From positions 274,788 to 338,787 of the forward strand of contig VZTG01001029.1 in assembly GCA_013397845.1 (NCBI GenBank): a stretch of 64,000 nucleotides of DNA, given 5' to 3'. The notes beneath the pieces are model-generated. The model ran no database searches. It saw nothing but the letters and a program-made list of their open reading frames with translations, and was not told where the DNA came from. The position numbers were made by a program, and so were the translations under genes. Positions 10,845 to 24,400 of the stretch are shown here, in pieces. The DNA comes from Melanocharis versteri (Eukaryota; Chordata; Aves; Passeriformes; Melanocharitidae). Each line of letters starts with the position of its first letter. Position 1 is the stretch's first letter.

Positions 10845-11085
10845 GACTGAGAGGAAATTTAGGTTACGTATTAGGAAGAAATTCTTTACTGTGAGGGTGG
10901 TGAAGCACCGGCACCGGTTGCATAGAGAGGCTGCAGATGCTCCATCCCTGGAAGCGTTCAAGGCCAGGTTGGATAAGGCCTTGAGCAACCTGGTCTAGTG
11001 GGAGGTGTCCCTGTCCATGGCAGAGGGCTGGAACTAAATGTTCCTTAAGATCCATTCCAACCCCTTAACATTCTGTGATTCTGTA
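10845..11085 (+). mobile_element. CR1 LINE 3'-end fragment (sense copy)
   Basis: Reads through typical CR1 3' blocks (GAGGAAATTTAGG, TTCTTTACTGTGAGGGTGG, GGCCAGGTTGGATAAGG, CAACCTGGTCTAGTGGGAGG). It ends in the family's terminal 8-base repeat, ATTCTGTG then ATTCTGTA (11070-11085). It is 5'-truncated and lies between the MINDY2 and ADAM10 promoters, in opposite orientation to the copy at 9629-9950. Confidence 0.93.
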
Positions 11086-11690
11086 AGGATTAATGTGGGT
11101 GTATTACTCAGACTTTACCTCAATGAATCTCTCCTCTCCCTGCAGAAGTCTTCAGCTTTTAATCACAAATTTTAAATAGTCTTGGGATGACAAGGATTTA
11201 ACCTCTCATTTTATTCTCAGCAGCTCTCTAATTTGAACTCTGTAAACACTTGCATCAACCTCTGCAGCCTTACCTGAGGTACATTCACTGTAATTTTACT
11301 TTCTATGTGCATTTCCGTAACACCTTTTCTCACCTGTATCAGTGTTCAGAGGGAAGTTTTTTTTATTCTGACATGGCAATAGGAATGGAAAAGCACTAAT
11401 ATAAAGGGCTGACAGAAAAAAAACCCTGAGAAACTTGTCACAAACCCTAATATAAAAAAGAAGTGTTTGAGATGGCACAGTTGATGGAAGAATTAGCATA
11501 AGGACGAACAAGAGAGGAAAAGTTTTGTTCAGATGTCTCACATTGGTACTTCCACGGGAGGATTTTCCCGTACCCTTGAATTGTGAACGTTGTTCAAGAC
11601 AGTCTCAGAATGACAAGTCCCAGTTCACTGGGGACACTGCAACACATCACAACATGTAGAGAGCATCGGGAGAAGTGGGTGACCTAAAAT
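11086..11690. other. MINDY2-ADAM10 intergenic sequence
   Basis: AT-richer unique sequence between the CR1 copy and the ADAM10 promoter region. No gene, known repeat or clear regulatory site is recognised. Confidence 0.6.
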
Positions 11691-11816
11691 AAAACTCTGA
11701 AAGTAAGTAAATTAGTTTGTGCAAGGAAAAAATGCGTATCTAGTAAGAGGATGAAGGAAACCAGAGAAAAACTCTAAAAGTAAATTAGTTTTCTGCGAGG
11801 AAACAACACGTATCCG
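11691..11816. repeat. Imperfect duplication upstream of the ADAM10 promoter
   Basis: Two related segments of about 50 bp (11691-11743 and 11767-11816) share AAAACTCT, AAGTAAATTAGTTT and GCGAGGAAA/GCAAGGAAA, then a CGTATC block. They are separated by a short unrelated spacer. The right copy leads directly into the CpG island. Confidence 0.75.
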
Positions 11817-12209
11817 GTCACGGATACAGGACAGCAGCCCGCGCCCTGCGTTCGCAGCTCGCTGCGCTGAGCGCTCCCAAGCCCCGTCCCCGGGCGCGCC
11901 GGAAGCGGCGAGGAGGCCCCGCCCCGCGGGAGGACCCGCCCCTGGGCGTGTCCACACGGAGCCGCCCCTTCCACCGGGCCCCGCCCCCTTGCGCGCGGGG
12001 CGGGGCGGGGCGTTCCGCGCGCTCTGGGCGTGTCCCGCGGCCCTGCCCCGCCCCGCCGGCGGCGTCTGGCGCGCGCGCGGGCGGAGGGAGCGGCGGCGCG
12101 CGGAGCAGAGGGAGAGGGGGCAGCGCTGCCGGGAGAGCCGCTGATCCCGGCCGATCCCAGCCGATCCGCCGCCGTTCCGTAGGCGAGAACAGTCCTCCGG
12201 AGCGGCGGG

Positions 12210-12366
12210 NNNNNNNNNNNNNNNNNNNNNNNNNNNNNNNNNNNNNNNNNNNNNNNNNNNNNNNNNNNNNNNNNNNNNNNNNNNNNNNNNNNNNNNNNNN
12301 NNNNNNNNNNNNNNNNNNNNNNNNNNNNNNNNNNNNNNNNNNNNNNNNNNNNNNNNNNNNNNNNNN
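12210..12366. other. Assembly gap (157 N)
   Basis: A run of 157 unknown bases. It removes the end of the ADAM10 5'UTR, the start codon and about the first five codons. Reading resumes in frame in the signal peptide. Confidence 1.
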
Positions 12367-12406
12367 ACTATAATCCTGCTGTGCTCCGTCGCGGCGGGCG
12401 CTGGAG
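12367..12406 (+). CDS. ADAM10: ADAM10 exon 1, visible 3' part
   Basis: Reads TIILLCSVAAGAG plus one base, then donor GTGAGG. This is the hydrophobic core and end of the signal peptide. The start codon is in the N run just before. Confidence 0.9.
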
Positions 12407-15400
12407 GTGAGGAGCCGCCCGGCCTCGCGGGGCCCTGGTTTGGGGCCGTCTCCCGTCTCTCTCCCTCTTTATTCCCTCTCTCTCTCGCTCTCCCCTCCCC
12501 GGCGCTCGGGGCCAGGGGCGGCGGGCCCCGCTCTCCGGGGTGCCCCGGCGCTCGGGCCGCGGCTGGGCCGCCAGCCGGGCTCCCCGTTCCGCCCGCCGCT
12601 TCAGTCCGCCCGGGCCTCTCCCCCGCCGCCCGGGACCGCCCTGGCGCCCCCGCCCCTTCCCCGGGACTTTCCCCGTCGGGGACCGGGTTAGTTGCCCTCC
12701 GCTCTTCTTCCCCCTCGAGTCCTTCTCTCCGTGCTCGGCTGTTTTCCCCTCCCGGCTCCGCTTCCCTCCCTCGGGACTTCCCGCCCGGTCCCGGTGGCCG
12801 CTTCCCGGCTCCTTTCCCTCGCCCTCGCGGCCGCTTCCCTCTCCCCGAAGCCAGGAAGCACGGGCAAGTGGAAAGTTCAGCTTAAGGAAATAAACGACGA
12901 GCCCGGGTTCTTCCCGAAGTGTGACCGTGACTTCTAGGAGGGTCTCTCCTCTCCCGGGCCGGGGGGAATCTCGCTTGTGTTCTATGGGGACGTGTAACTG
13001 TATCGGCTCCCGTTAGGAGTTGTTTCTCGGCATTAGGAACTGGGCAGTTTCTCCACTGCGCCGGGTAGTGTTTAATTGGTCAAGTCGTGGCAGGGAAAGT
13101 AGTTTCGACTTTGTACAGAAAAAGGGCTTCCGAAAGGGTGGACTTGAGAGGGTGTTTTAGAGAACTGTGGGTGGAACAGCTGATAAAGACTTATTTCCTC
13201 TATTTCATTTGGCACCTCTCCGGTTTATCTGGGCTCTGTCTCTCTGTGCATCAATATGTAGGTTTGCTAACAAAGAAGCTAGCGCTAAATGCTGGTCTTT
13301 CACACATTCTCAAAAAGTAACATCAAACTATGGGAAACTTCAGTAGGTTGTACTTGTGGCTAAGCTGTGAGATAAAAAGCAGGATGATTTGCATGGTCAG
13401 CAGCCATCCCGTTATTTATATGATTAGGAGTGGGATACACAAAAGAATTTAGGTTTTTCTTCATAAATTCTTGTAAGCTATCGAGATATTTCAGACTTAA
13501 TTATTGGCATGCTTTCAAGCCCTCTTTGTTTTCTGAACTAAATGGTGCTGGCACAGAACTAACTCAAAATAATTCATTAACCAGTTGTTAGGGTTGTTTT
13601 CATTGTTTAATCCCAGGCAGGCAGTTGTGCCTTAAAAATCGTAGTAAACATGTGAAGTACAGTCTTCTGGATATATATAAGAAAGTTCATGAAATCTATT
13701 TCAGAAATTCCTGTTAATTTTTTTTTTCTGTGAGAGAAGAATGGGCACTTCCAACATTTCTGGGCACTAGGAAGCATACCTCTCTAGCAGGTGGCAGAAG
13801 TGCATGTCTTTGGTGTGTAACAGTGCAGATAAATATTTAAAGAAAGATTAATAATACTGAATAGAAATCTAGTGATAATGCCAATACACATCTCTAAAAT
13901 ATCCAGTAGAACTTTTTTGGTAAAAGTCTGAATGTAATTATGAAAGATTTGCCATAGTTCTATGTTAAATTAAAAATAGCCTTTTAAGTTTAGGAAGGTC
14001 TGTTTTACCTGTGTTCACATTTCTAGAGTTCCTTGCATACTGTAAATGTTTTTATTCTTTGAAAAATAGGATTTTTCATTTGCGTATTTTTCCTTCTAGG
14101 CAGGCATTAATATCTGTGTGGAAAGGGCAAGTTCATCAAGTTCATGATTCTTAAAGAAGTTACTGTGAGAGCAGTGCAAACTGGAAAGAACTGAAAAGAA
14201 CCCAACAGTTTACGTTTCATTTATGTGCAGTGCATCTGGCCTCATTAATTTTACACAGATCTTGAAGCTAAGATGTATTTGTCTGTAAAGTTGTCTGGTT
14301 TTAAGCCATATAGGTATTAAATAGTAATAATTTTGGAAATTTCATTAATCTGCACTTTAAAAATAATTAGGGGTTTGTATGTTTGGTCTAAGATTGGAGT
14401 ATTTTTACAGGATGCCTGAGTTTGAACTCTTTCAGAATTATGCAAGGCTTTGTGCCTGTGTACTGTGCAGGCACTCTCCATACTGTGTTGTAATGGTCTT
14501 TAGATATGAAGCTATAGATTAACAGAACCAACTGTAACATTAGCTCACAGCTAAGTATGAGTCATAAAATCAACTTTTTAAAGATGGTGCAGCATAATTT
14601 GGATGGTTTATTTGAGAAGGTTTAGTGAAATCTCTTTGTTTTGTTTAAAAAATTATATTCTGTTGTAGTTTATATTGTTCTTGAAATTATGTGAGGGAAA
14701 TGCAATCAAAAGCAATCAGTAGTGCTGCTGCACTGGTGAAATGTACTGCAGTGTCTGTCTTGGGCTGCTTCATAGCTTTTGGTAGGTTATGTCTGCGTGG
14801 TTAAAGCAGACACGTTATCAGAAGTTGGGCCTAACAGGCCCAGAAACATTCTTGATGAGGTTTTGGTATTAGATCACTTCTAGCATTCTCTTTTTCTTTG
14901 CTTTCACTGCATAAATATTACCTTCATAAAACCAGTGGTCCAGCAGGTCAGTTTGAATACTATTTGAATAGTATAAGGAAAAGCCACAGCATTTATTTTG
15001 TTTTCTTTCTGTTAGTAATCAGGAAAAGCTAGAATTCAGCTTCTGGTATATGGTGTCTACTTGATAAAAGGTATAGATACCTTGACTTCTAAGAATTCTT
15101 TTTTTTTTAAGTGAATCTCAGCATTTTCCCCAGCACCCCTGGAATTGCTTGGATTAAGGGATCTATTCGCTCACTGGTGCTGTCATGAATTTTGATGTGT
15201 GTGAAGTGGTACTTAAGTTGGGTAATATTATTGGCAGCTTTTTGTAGCATGCTTTGTTGCACGTGATGAAGATGCATGCAGGTATATTAATCAGTACTTA
15301 ATTACCCATACATAATGATCTTCGTAGAAGAATTGAAATAACTGATTTAACCTCTCCTTCTACCAAAGGGTCATTAAAAAAAAAAAAAGGGAGAGGACAA

Positions 15401-18400
15401 TAGCAAACACAAAGGAGAACTGCTGAGATCTCCAACAAGCTTGGATTTAACAAGAGTGACCGTGCTTTGGCTAGGCTGATCAAATGCTGAATATCGTTGC
15501 AAATCTGTGATAGTTTGTTTTCACTGGTACAACATGCTCTTTTTATGTTGCTAGGGCTTCCAAGTTGTATCTTAGTGTCTTGTGCTGCTGGATGTTGAAC
15601 TACCTATTTCCCAGTGAGCATGGGAGAAATTCTGCTTTTTTTCTGGACACATGGGGGAGTTGTGGGAAGGCATTTATGAGCTATCAGCATCTGAGTGATT
15701 TAGTTGTGTTCTTACTATAGATTGAGAAGAGCAGTAGCCTTCATAAATATGGCAGTACTCAGCCTCCAGCATTTATTTGGAGTTTAGAATAAAAACATTG
15801 TGGATTAGACAGTGTCTAGTCAAGACAGTTGTCAGATGGTTGTTTCAGAAATGCCTATGGTAATTAAAAATAAATAAAATCAGGTGTTCAGATGGTTGCT
15901 TTGAAATACTATTGCCCAGAAGCCTCAGACTGCAGTTTGTTTATACTTTTAAAAGATCCAAAGATGCATTTTTGCAGTATGGCAGAACCACTGTACTGAG
16001 TTACTGCTGTTTGGTGGTTCTGCCCTGGACATGCGCTCCCATCTCTCCTCCTGGCATGAGAAGTCAATCCAAAGAAAAAAATTTAATTGGTTTCTGCCAG
16101 ATGTGTAACTGGAGTTGCTTTATTGAGCAAACCCAGGCCTTATGGGGAAGAAGAACTGGGACTTTCACAGGGTGGAGAGGAAGAGGGTCAATAAAAAGCA
16201 GACATCTGCTTACACTGGTGTTGCCGTACTGTCTGACTGTGCCCTAAATTGAGGCCTCAATGAGGGGAAATGATCCTGACTTGACTTCTTGATTACATGT
16301 TTTTCTTTCACCAAAAACTCACTTGACCAGAAGAGAGAGAATATTTTTTCAGCTGAACCTAGTGCCAGTGCAAGGGACGAATGGAAACAGAGTAGATGTA
16401 AAAGGGCAGCAGGACCTCCCCTTCTGCTGGCAGTTAGGAAACTGCAGCCTGAATAAATTCTTTGCAGAAGTCCAAGTCAGGAGGTATATGGTAGAATTTC
16501 TGGCTTGGTAAATCTGAATGCAATGTATGTTCTTCAATGTCCCATGTAAAGGGAGCTTTTTTAAAGATAGATAAACTCTATGTTGGAAACAACTTGAAGC
16601 AAAAGTTGCTTTGATTATCTTAATTAAAATTATAATAATAATTCTCTACAAGATGTTTATCACCTGCTGGCATTTTAAATCTGCAAATTAGTGATGATGC
16701 TTGCAGTAATAAGACTCGTCTGGTGAGTTAGCTTGGCTTCTGAACAATTTCTGATACTCTGTCAAGTTGTATTCTGTGCTTTTTTCCACCCCACTAACAA
16801 ACTTGAGTTGTGCTTGAACTATTTGCATTTGTCATGCAAGTCTTAATCTGAGTGGTTTAATGCAAACTTCATCTTTTAGAACAATGCATGCTTGATTTAT
16901 CCTCTTATGGGAAGTTAAATGTTGTTCCCTTTTACAATGATGTGTATAAAGTTAATAGATATTTATATTTACATGGGTAAACTTTCAGTACTGTTTATTA
17001 CTAGTCATCTTTTTGTGAATGGAGCTAGCTTCCATAAAAATTTTCTCCGGAATCTTCACAGGCATTGAGATTAGTCTGACCAGCCTGTAATTCTCCAGGC
17101 CCTTCACCTTGAAGAAGGGGATGACATTCGTCAGGAACTCTCCTCTATAACAGTAACTTTTCAGAAAGGTGATAGAAGCCTTGCAATGGTGTCAGCCAGC
17201 CCCCTCAGTGCTCTTGGGTGCATCCCATCTGATCCCGTGGACTTCTGTTTATCCAGGTGGCTGAAGTGTTCCCTAGCTCGTTTCATCTCCTGTGGTGCTG
17301 CTTGTCTCCTGCAGACTGGGAAGGGTTTGTCTGGAGAGAGAAACTCTTCCTGGTTTTCTCTGGGGAAGTAACCGACCAGGGTATCATGTAGCACAGACCA
17401 CCAGACAACTGTTCCGTGTAGATGCTCGCCTTGTGCCAGGAAGCTTACAGCTAAAATCATGTGGATGATCCATTTTAGCCGTTGCATAAGCCTGGTTAGA
17501 AGGTGAAAATACATGCCTCAGACTCCATACCTGTCCAGTGAGATTTGTTTGTTCACAACAACAGCAATTGTAGATACTTCACAGCTCTCTGGGGATCCTG
17601 AAGAGTTGTATATCCGCATACACAAAACATCTTTCACAGGGACTGGCACACCGAGACATTTGCCTAAATGCTCTGCCGGATTCTGTTTAAAGTCCTTCTT
17701 GGTATTTAGTTCTAAGCCCCTGAGAGTAAAGCTTCATTCCTGCAGGGAATTTGCCATAGGAAATGCCACATCTAGTTTAGCAAGTCTTTAGAAGACTATA
17801 CTGTCAGGTTCAAAAGCCATCCCCTTGTCGCTCTCTGATGCATGTATCCTAAAGGGTTTCTGTCTCCTAGCTTAGTGTTTAGGTGAAGTGTAATGTTGTT
17901 TTATTCCACCAGATTGCCTGGAAAGGCATTACGCTGTCTTTGTTTCGTTGATGGCAACATGACACATGGAATTTGTAGAGCAGTTCCCGTAAACTACATT
18001 TCGGCGTTCATGGTTCGGCGTTTCTTACCGCGGGCTTCCTGATTGTGTCCTTAATTGAAAAGATCTTTGTCATGCAATCTTTGTTAAAAAAACCTGTAAC
18101 CCTTAGTTTTTTATTTACAGAAGATAACAGCAATAGTTTGTAACAGAGGTTGGGATCTGGTGTGTATCATAATGATTTCTTGGGGTGTGCCACTTCCAGA
18201 TTCTGTGATAGACTTCTTCGTTTTTGGTGCAGAGTCTTCTAATTACAGAAACTGGAGCTAGCAGTTGTACTTGCCTCACGTACCTCAGTGAAGTTTTCTT
18301 TCCAGTTTAAGGAACTTTTGCCTCAGAATCTTCTATAGATTCTTGTGTTATGAAGGTTGAGCTACTTATTAAGCTACCTTTGTGAAGAAGATAATCCCTT

Positions 18401-21400
18401 TTGATAGGTAGCTGGTTTGATTAGAAGGAGTTTGCAATCAGTTGCAGACTTTGAACACTGTAGCAACGTTGATGTTGTAGAGGCTTCTGGAAGTGAAACT
18501 GTTCATTTTGAAGCCTTAAGTCCCTTTTTGGAGAAGCCATAATGCTCTAGGTGTTTTGCGGATGCTCTGCTTAAGCAAGAAGAGAGCAGCAGGAGTGTTT
18601 GTGTTAAGTGTTTGCTATGAGAGTACTTAAAACATGAGGAGTTCTTTAAGTTCTGAAGAAAGGGAATAGAAAGAGTGTTGTTTCCCTGTGTGTGATCACA
18701 CCAAGTGTATACGTTTTTTTGTTAAGAAAAGTTTTTGCTTAAAACCCTCTCTGCTTTTCCTTAGCAGAGAGAACAGTTAGAAAACCTTCTAATGTCAGTA
18801 GTCTTTTGCTGTCTTGTCACAGTAGTTAGCACTTAAAAACTATTCTTTGTGACTCAGTTAAATGCTGTCTCTCATCTTTTCACGTGGTCATGAGACCTGG
18901 ATCGAGTGCCAAGTGTTATTGGGTCTTCAATAAGTTGTCACACTTCAAAACTTTTTTCTAGGTGCCTGAAGCTGTTCAAAGCATATCTTGCAATACTGAG
19001 AAGAAAAATGGTCTGTAACAATTTAAGGAGTACAGTATTGAGAGCTTCCTACCACCGAAAATTTAAAGATAATTCGGAAGCACAGACGTTTACACATTCT
19101 GCAGTGTACTAACTCTCTAGTTTTGATCAAGTTCTTAAAGCGAGTTATTAATATTGTTTTCTAGATTCAGGTTCATTTAACAATCAAAACTTTTAAGTTT
19201 TAGCCTATATCAGTTAATTTTGAAGCTTGTTTTCTTTAATGTTGACACTTCTGGGTCATACAGCTGGAATTGGATAGCATGTATCTGTAGTCAGGCACAT
19301 GCATATTGTGCATGGTCTCAGGCCAATCTGGTTTGGTTTATAGAAGTTCTTGGGTTATAGGAGGTGTTTATGGTTCATTTTGGAGGAATTATGTTGGAAG
19401 TGATGAGAGAAACATCAGGCACAGACAACATCCTGCATCCTCAAAACTCCTGCTAGTTACTGAAACTTTGCAATGGTCCTGTGTCTTACTAGGATTAGAA
19501 TTAATGTAGACTTTCTTGAACCACACGTTTTTAACATTTTGAGACACCTAAGAAGCTTTCCTTTCTGGAAAGCTGAATGAGGATGGACGTGTATTTTGAG
19601 ACTAAAAGTGAGAGGAAATTAGAATGAAGTTTTGTTACTGGACTGTATTTGCAGTTAACAGTGAAGAGTCAACATTTGCAGAAGCCTACAGTACTGTGAG
19701 GAAATTTGAGTGTGATTTCTCTGCAGTATAGCATTAATTGAATTTTAAACAGATACAGCAGTATCGTCTTGTGCACATGGCTGCTAAATGCAAGCAATGC
19801 GTTTGAACGTATTAATTTACTTAGTCATCTTTTTAGATACCTGAAGTAAAATACCACGTGTAGTCTCTGAGAACTCACGTTTAGGTTGGTTTGAAGTTAA
19901 ATTGATTATGAGATACTAATTTTTCTTCTTGCATAATTCGGAGTTCTTCTAGTTTTCTCCACAAGTTGTATTATGGGGTTTTTTAGGTGATTCGTGTTTC
20001 TTCCTCCATCAGGATAGGAGGCTCAAAATTGTCCCTATTTTCTGCCATGAACTCATCTTAATATGAGTCATAAATATTACCCTAGAAGGAATTGTGCAAA
20101 ATAGACTGAACTGAATGTGCATCTCTGGAGATACATTTTAATAAAACTTTTCCATGTGGTAGAACATTCCATGTGATACAAAATGTGTTGCTAGGTGGCA
20201 TGATTTGCTCTTAATTTCCCTGAATATTTCACATGTAGAATACAAACATTCTGAGCAGACACTGTCATGTCATGACTGCAGAGTGAAGTTGGATGCACAG
20301 TTTCAGGGAACCTGAAGAAAGATATTCAGCTATTGCACTTCTTATTTTGAATCAGGAGTGCCTTTCTGAAACATCTCTTAAGCATTCCTGTCGACAGCGA
20401 TGTAGTTTGCCTTGCAGGGTAGTTTTGGAGTAAATGAACTGTACTTGTTTTGGTTGAAATTCAAGTGGAAGATGCTTTCCAACGTCCATCTGATGCACTT
20501 GTAGCTGCGGATTGTGTGTCTGGTCTGTGGGACCAGAGTAGAATGAATCTGACATGTACAGAGGAGAAAAAAAAGTTCAAATGGATGTAATGTGGAATTT
20601 GGGTCCTTGTTACCAACTGCTTTGCACCACAGGTCTGCCATGCCTGGTAGTATGGTTATAACCTTACTTGTCTCTGTTTTTCAGGCCAGTATGGAAATCC
20701 TCTAAATAAGTACATTAGACACTATGAAGGATTGTCCTACGATGTGGATTTGTTACACCAAAAACACCAGCGTGCCAAAAGAGCAGTATCACATGAAGAG
20801 CAGTTCTTGCGCCTAGATTTTCATGCTCATGGAAGGTTAGTGATATTTCAAAAGGTGTTTGCTTTAAAGATTTTATTCGTATGTGTTTTAATTGTAGGGA
20901 AATGTAAAGGATGAAATACAACCACCAGAATAATGTTGGCTAGAATACACTACATTGCACTGTTTACAGTTTCTGTGAAGTATTTTCTCGCATGTCCAGT
21001 TTAAGTATGAAATTGTTGCTTGTAAGCACTTATTCAAACATCTGATGGTAACTATTGATACACTTTGAAGCTTAAATAATGGAATCATACTGGGATGGTA
21101 GTTGATTCTGAGTTTATAATGCAGCTTTGGGCTTGTTTGGTTTTTTGTTTGGGTTTTTTTTTTCAAAAATTGTGCCAAACTGCCTGAGGAGATTTAACTG
21201 AGAAAAAGTAAATTCTCAAATTGCATTTGAAGTTACAAAATAGGCTAAAAAAAAGTTCTTAGATATTCAGTGTGACCAACTGAAGTATAATTTGTAGGTT
21301 TTCACTTAGGAAGATCTTGTTCCAATTTAGAATTGCCTGCTTTTTGTATAACCTGGGAGAAACAGGAAGAAAGTTAAAATATTTGTGTCTGTATCTTAGT

Positions 21401-24400
21401 TTCTATGAGTCCCTCCTTTGCAGCACCACTCTCTTAATATATTTCAGGAATGTGTAATGCCCTTGTTTTTCTTGTTATTTCAGTTACAATTTAAGTATTT
21501 AGAACTTGATAAATAATTGTTAGCCATATGTAGAAACAAAAGAACTTCAACAGAGAAAATGTAAACCTGGGTCTCCTGGGTCTGGGATATTGTTTAATGA
21601 GTAATTGTTTTGTTTTTTGTGCCAGCTTGTCATTTCTTCAGGGAGTGAAGTGTTTTTTCCTGGAGGTTTATGATGTAATGGCTGAATTTCAGTGCATGCT
21701 CCCAGAAGGTTAGCATTAGGGTTGTATTTCTAAATACCGTAGAACTGCAACCCAAATCCTGAATTTGAAGTCCTGTCCTTAAAACCATGTTTTCAAGTGT
21801 GATTTTTAGTCCAAGGAATTTTATTGTTTAAAGAAGAGTCAAACTGCTGCTGTCTCTGCTGTAACTTTACTGGCAGTCTCTAGTTTTCCCTATTAAATTG
21901 TTCTAATGAAAAAGACTGCAGAGTAGAATGTTTCAGAGGCTCCTCACAGTGTAAACATCTCTACTTTTAAATCTCCAGCAAGGTTGCAAGACAGTGAAGT
22001 TAAGTTTGAGTCTAATGCTGCCACTTCTAAGCTGCAGGCTGGTGGATAATTTAGGCTCACTGAAGTGTGCCCTGCTGCAGAGAGAAACAGGCCTGACCAC
22101 ATTGCCAGCATCATCCTTGTGCTGACACTGCTAGTGTTAAAGCCATGTGAGGAATAGCATCTGGGAACTAATCTGTCTAAAAATTATTTGGGGAAAAATA
22201 TAATCAGTGTGACTTGAAGGGGTGATAGAAGAAAGATAAGACCATTCTTTCTGGGAGCAGGCCACATTTCAGGCCACTTGAGCAGGTTCGTCTTGTTACT
22301 GGTAGAGATCCCATAATAACCTTCTGTAAGACAGAGCTGCTAGCTTAGCCTCTGAGTTCTCTTTGTGGTGTGAGGGTGGGTTGAAAATCCTTATCCTGTA
22401 AAAATGGTAGTTGCACCTAGGATCATTAGGTCTAAAAAAAATTTCCTCTTTTACTTCACAGAGGAAGACTAGACCTTAGTCAATAAGGTTTATAAATGTT
22501 TTGATAACAGCTACTGTTACTCATGAAGGAAAATATTGGTGTTTATGTGTGGAATTGATCCTAAATCCCTATGGTTTGAGACACAAATCCATCATTAACT
22601 GAGGAGGCTGACTGGAAACTGACTGTAAGGTCAAACAATCCATAATTTAGGATTTTGGTAGTTCCTTGTGGCACATCTAACACTTCCTGCCAAAGAGAAG
22701 GTAGTTGACAGGATGTAAATTTAGTCCAAATTTCCTGTTAATCAGTTTGGATGTGTTCTTACAAAATATTTTAATTTTGATTTAAATATGAATTAGGAAG
22801 GATCAAGTGAATTGGATTTTGCTTCACAGAGTCTGTTTATTTGCTTTGAAGGTGTGTAGCAGTTTGAGAAGCTGTATAAATAGGATTGGCTAATTGCAGT
22901 TGCAGCTGGTTTATTGTGAATAACTAAGTGATTTATGTCATCACTGAGAAGGACAAAAGTAAAACGTTTCTGTCAAGTATTCGAGTTACTTTTTGTGAAG
23001 GTCGGAAATAAAGCTTTTGCAAAACACTTAAACCATTTAGATATAGGCCACGGACTTTTAAAGTGCTGTGGCATTTAAATACAGATGGTAAAACTTAAAG
23101 GCATTCAGTCAATATGAGATTTGAGATTCTGAAAACTAGCACCTGATCTTTTTTGAACGGTCTTTTACCAAATGGTTCATTAGGGTTTGTCCAGCTGTAG
23201 TGGTTTATTGGCACACAGCTGTCCAACTTGCATCCCCTTAACTCAATAAATATAGTAAACAGCTTCTACTTATGAAAACTGAAATGACAGTCTTATATTT
23301 TGATTTGGATTCTGATGAAATGGCTGCATTTTGTAGCCAGGAAACAATGGAAAAGCTGTCCTAATATTTACTGCCGTTCTTTGCTGGCAGCAGCAAGTGG
23401 AGCTGGGCCACAGTGGTTCTCAGGCTGTATCTCTGTGACCAGTTGGAACTTCTAAACTTAATCTTTCGGTGTGTGCCAAAGGAAGCACCTGCTGCTCATG
23501 TGGCCAGTCAAGATGGGAAAGTGATTTGGCTGCTTATTTTTCAGTGAGGTTAATTCGTTCTTCTGTTCAGTGTAGAGGCAAATTTGCTGTAAGAAGAAAG
23601 AGTGCAGAACTAAGTAGCAGTGGTGAGAGGGAGGATGCAGTACCAGCCTTTTCAGTGGCAGTGCTGACATATGCCACATAAGCATTCATCAAACTTACAG
23701 TTTCATTGTCCAGAAAATGGCTGGCAGCTACCAGTATTTTAGGATTGTGTAAGTAGCATCTGTTCTTTTCAGTAGGCTGTTTGGATTTAAGAACTGTTTC
23801 TCATTGTACCCTTCTGTTGAAAAAGGAAAAAATAAAAACACAATTTAAATATTACATATTTATACCAAGTTAAAGGGACCATTTAACTGTGGGCTAATAG
23901 TTTAATGATGAAGTAGATACTGCAATGATGTAATTAAACCCAAAGCTACCTGTTTTCACACCAGACTCAGTAATTCTACAAGTGAATGTATAATATGCCA
24001 TCACTGAGAAACCTTCTCTGTATAACCTTCATATGAAAGTTAGGTGCCACACAATATACTACTCAGAATAGAAATTTTCCAAAATTTTTGTTGTTTGGTA
24101 ATATAAAATACAACTTGTTATGGTAAATGCAATGAACTAGACTGAACCAGCCACACTATTCAATGCTGAAATACTAACTTAGTAGGACAGTTAAAATTGC
24201 TGAAACTAAGCTACAAATCCTTATTAATTCTTTTGAATAATAAACCGTGTATTAGATTAATTTGCATTATTGCTTCCTCAGTGGTACAAAATGTGCGTAT
24301 TTCTAAAATGCTTCAAGTTGGAAGGAATATGAAGGTTTGAAATGATCCTAGTTGTGTATCATAGCTCTTCCACCTGCCAGCTTATATTGAGTGTTTTAGT

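Larger units (their letters stand above)
11820..12960 (+). promoter_or_regulatory. ADAM10: ADAM10 CpG-island promoter, 5'UTR and start of intron 1
   Basis: Dense CpG sequence with clustered GC boxes (Sp1-type): GGGGCGGGGCGGGGCG at 11997-12012 and GCCCCGCCCCGCC at 12045-12057. There is no TATA box at a sensible distance, which fits the TATA-less ADAM10 promoters known from mammals. The 5'UTR probably runs from about 12060 into the assembly gap. After the exon 1 donor the island continues into intron 1, with a pyrimidine-rich run near 12455-12500. Confidence 0.75.

Noticed and set aside
9986..10988. Four other long frames on both strands (up to 293 codons) over the GC-rich block
   Set aside because: They are shadows of the MINDY2 exon in GC-rich sequence, rich in Arg/Pro/Gly/Ala with no domain. 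One runs across the CR1 copy.
11948..12893. Plus-strand frames around the ADAM10 promoter
   Set aside because: Low-complexity translations of the CpG island and of N bases. Only 12367-12406 is coding, as the end of the ADAM10 signal peptide.
17161..17514. 117-codon minus frame as a host gene
   Set aside because: It contains a CR1 reverse-transcriptase block and breaks down on both sides, so it is a dead LINE fragment.
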